A DNA stretch of 6,848 bases from Adhaeribacter sp. (lineage in GTDB: Bacteria; Bacteroidota; Bacteroidia; Cytophagales; Hymenobacteraceae). Both the position numbers and the translations under genes were made by a program. Below the pieces are notes generated by a model. That model worked only from the letters and a program-made list of their open reading frames with translations. It had not been told where the DNA came from and ran no database searches. Positions 6,134-6,848 of this stretch are shown here, one piece after another. The stretch covers positions 1 through 6,848 of the forward strand of contig JAQBNV010000520.1 of the NCBI GenBank assembly GCA_028288395.1. Direction: 5' to 3'. How positions within the stretch are numbered: position 1 is the first letter of the stretch; the number at the start of each line of letters is the position of its first letter.

Positions 6134-6848
6134 ATGAAACTGAAACACATTTTTGCCTTACTGCTGCTAGCATTTGTCGGGCTACAAGCCCAGGCCCAGA
6201 AAGCTACGCCCGACCAACTGGAAACCAAGAAAGGCCGCTTAACGATTCAACCGGTGCAACATGCCGCAGCGGTTTTAAAATGGGACAATAAAACCATTTA
6301 CGTAGATCCGGCAGGTGGCGCCCCCCTTTTCGCGGGACTGGATGCACCCGACTTAATTCTGATTACCGATATTCACGGCGACCACATGGATTTAAAAACG
6401 CTGGAAGCCATTAATACTTCTAAAGCTACGCTGGTAGTACCGCAGGCAGTAGCCGATATGCTGCCGGCTGCCCTGAAGCCCAAAGTAGTAGTATTAGCCT
6501 ACGGTGCCAAAACCACCAAATTCGGCATTACGATTGCGGCTGTGCCGATGTATAACCTACCCGAAACAGCGGACTCCCGGCATCCGAAAGGACGCGGCAA
6601 CGGTTATGTTATAACAGTTGGCGATAAAAACATTTACTTTTCCGGCGATACCGAAGACATTGCCGAAATGCGGGCCCTGAAAAATATAGATGTGGCTTTT
6701 GTATGTATGAACTTACCCTATACCATGGATGTGAACCAGGCGGCGCAGGCAGTATTGGCATTTAAACCCAAAGTAGCGTACCCCTACCATTACCGCGGCC
6801 AAGACGGCTTAGCTGATGTTGCAGCCTTTAAAAGCCAGGTAAATGCGG
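6134..6848 (+). CDS. Exported metallo-beta-lactamase-fold hydrolase, 3'-truncated
   Basis: The frame opens at ATG 6134 and runs off the window after 238 codons, close to full length for this family. Residues 1-22 are a signal peptide (HIFALLLLAFVGL, ending AQAQ), so the protein is exported. Residues 35-60 (RLTIQPVQHAAAVLKWDN, then IYVDPAG) and 73-86 (DLILITDIHGDHMD) form the first half of an MBL fold of the UlaG/UPF0173-like branch. In the metal motif the first His of HxHxDH is Asp (D79), with H81, D83 and H84 kept. Other likely metal or active-site positions are H150 in DSRHPKGRGNGYV, D171 in YFSGDTED and H219 in YPYHYRG. Distant relatives hydrolyse lactones, phosphodiesters or similar esters; the substrate here is unknown. 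It is preceded by a 224-base non-coding stretch and appears to have its own promoter. Confidence 0.9.
   Translation, partial: MKLKHIFALLLLAFVGLQAQAQKATPDQLETKKGRLTIQPVQHAAAVLKWDNKTIYVDPAGGAPLFAGLDAPDLILITDIHGDHMDLKTLEAINTSKATLVVPQAVADMLPAALKPKVVVLAYGAKTTKFGITIAAVPMYNLPETADSRHPKGRGNGYVITVGDKNIYFSGDTEDIAEMRALKNIDVAFVCMNLPYTMDVNQAAQAVLAFKPKVAYPYHYRGQDGLADVAAFKSQVNA

Noticed and set aside
1..6848. CRISPR array, tRNA or rRNA genes, integrase, transposase or defence system
   Set aside because: No regularly spaced repeats, cloverleaf, rRNA-like stretch or recombinase motif was seen, and the intact genes are ordinary envelope or metabolic families.

Overview
The window looks like chromosomal DNA from a Bacteroidota bacterium, most likely of the order Cytophagales (Hymenobacteraceae-like; this placement is inference). 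Gene starts lack Shine-Dalgarno sequences. A TAnnTTTG-type -7 promoter element lies just upstream of the rlpA start. Intergenic DNA is AT-rich between moderately GC-rich genes. The gene families (paired M16 peptidases, a DUF72 protein with an N-terminal extension, a SPOR-tailed RlpA, an exported metallo-hydrolase with a TDIHGDH motif) are typical of that group. Family calls rest on motifs recognised from memory, not on a search.

Layout: (1) 1-2796, plus strand: the 3' end of one M16-family zinc peptidase subunit, then after 18 bases a complete second M16 protein. The second lacks the HxxEH zinc site but keeps the Arg/Tyr pair of the C-terminal M16 domain and carries an extra LolA-like C-terminal region. 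The two probably form one exported heterodimeric peptidase. (2) 2809-2860: a perfect 25-bp hairpin with a 2-base loop, placed as a bidirectional terminator between convergent genes. (3) 3034-3948, minus strand: a DUF72 (YecE-type TIM-barrel) protein. (4) 3949-4319: an AT-rich divergent intergenic region with a good promoter for the next gene and a direct plus inverted repeat. (5) 4320-5036, plus strand: an RlpA-type protein with a double-psi beta-barrel and a SPOR domain, followed by a rho-independent terminator at 5080-5121. (6) 5306-5909, plus strand: a clearly decayed DUF1801 + OmdA (YdeI/OmpD-associated) gene with several frameshifts and an in-frame stop. (7) 5910-6133: a structured intergenic segment with nested inverted repeats. 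(8) 6134-6848, plus strand: the start of an exported metallo-beta-lactamase-fold hydrolase, cut by the window end.

The genes do not form one pathway. The M16 pair is an operon acting in the periplasm or envelope, RlpA acts on peptidoglycan, and the MBL protein is exported. DUF72 is the only intact gene without a signal peptide. I see no defence system, CRISPR array, RNA gene, integrase or insertion sequence, and no convincing undescribed multigene system. The most informative non-routine items are the multi-lesion pseudogene, the split of active-site residues between the M16 subunits, and the structured intergenic segments.
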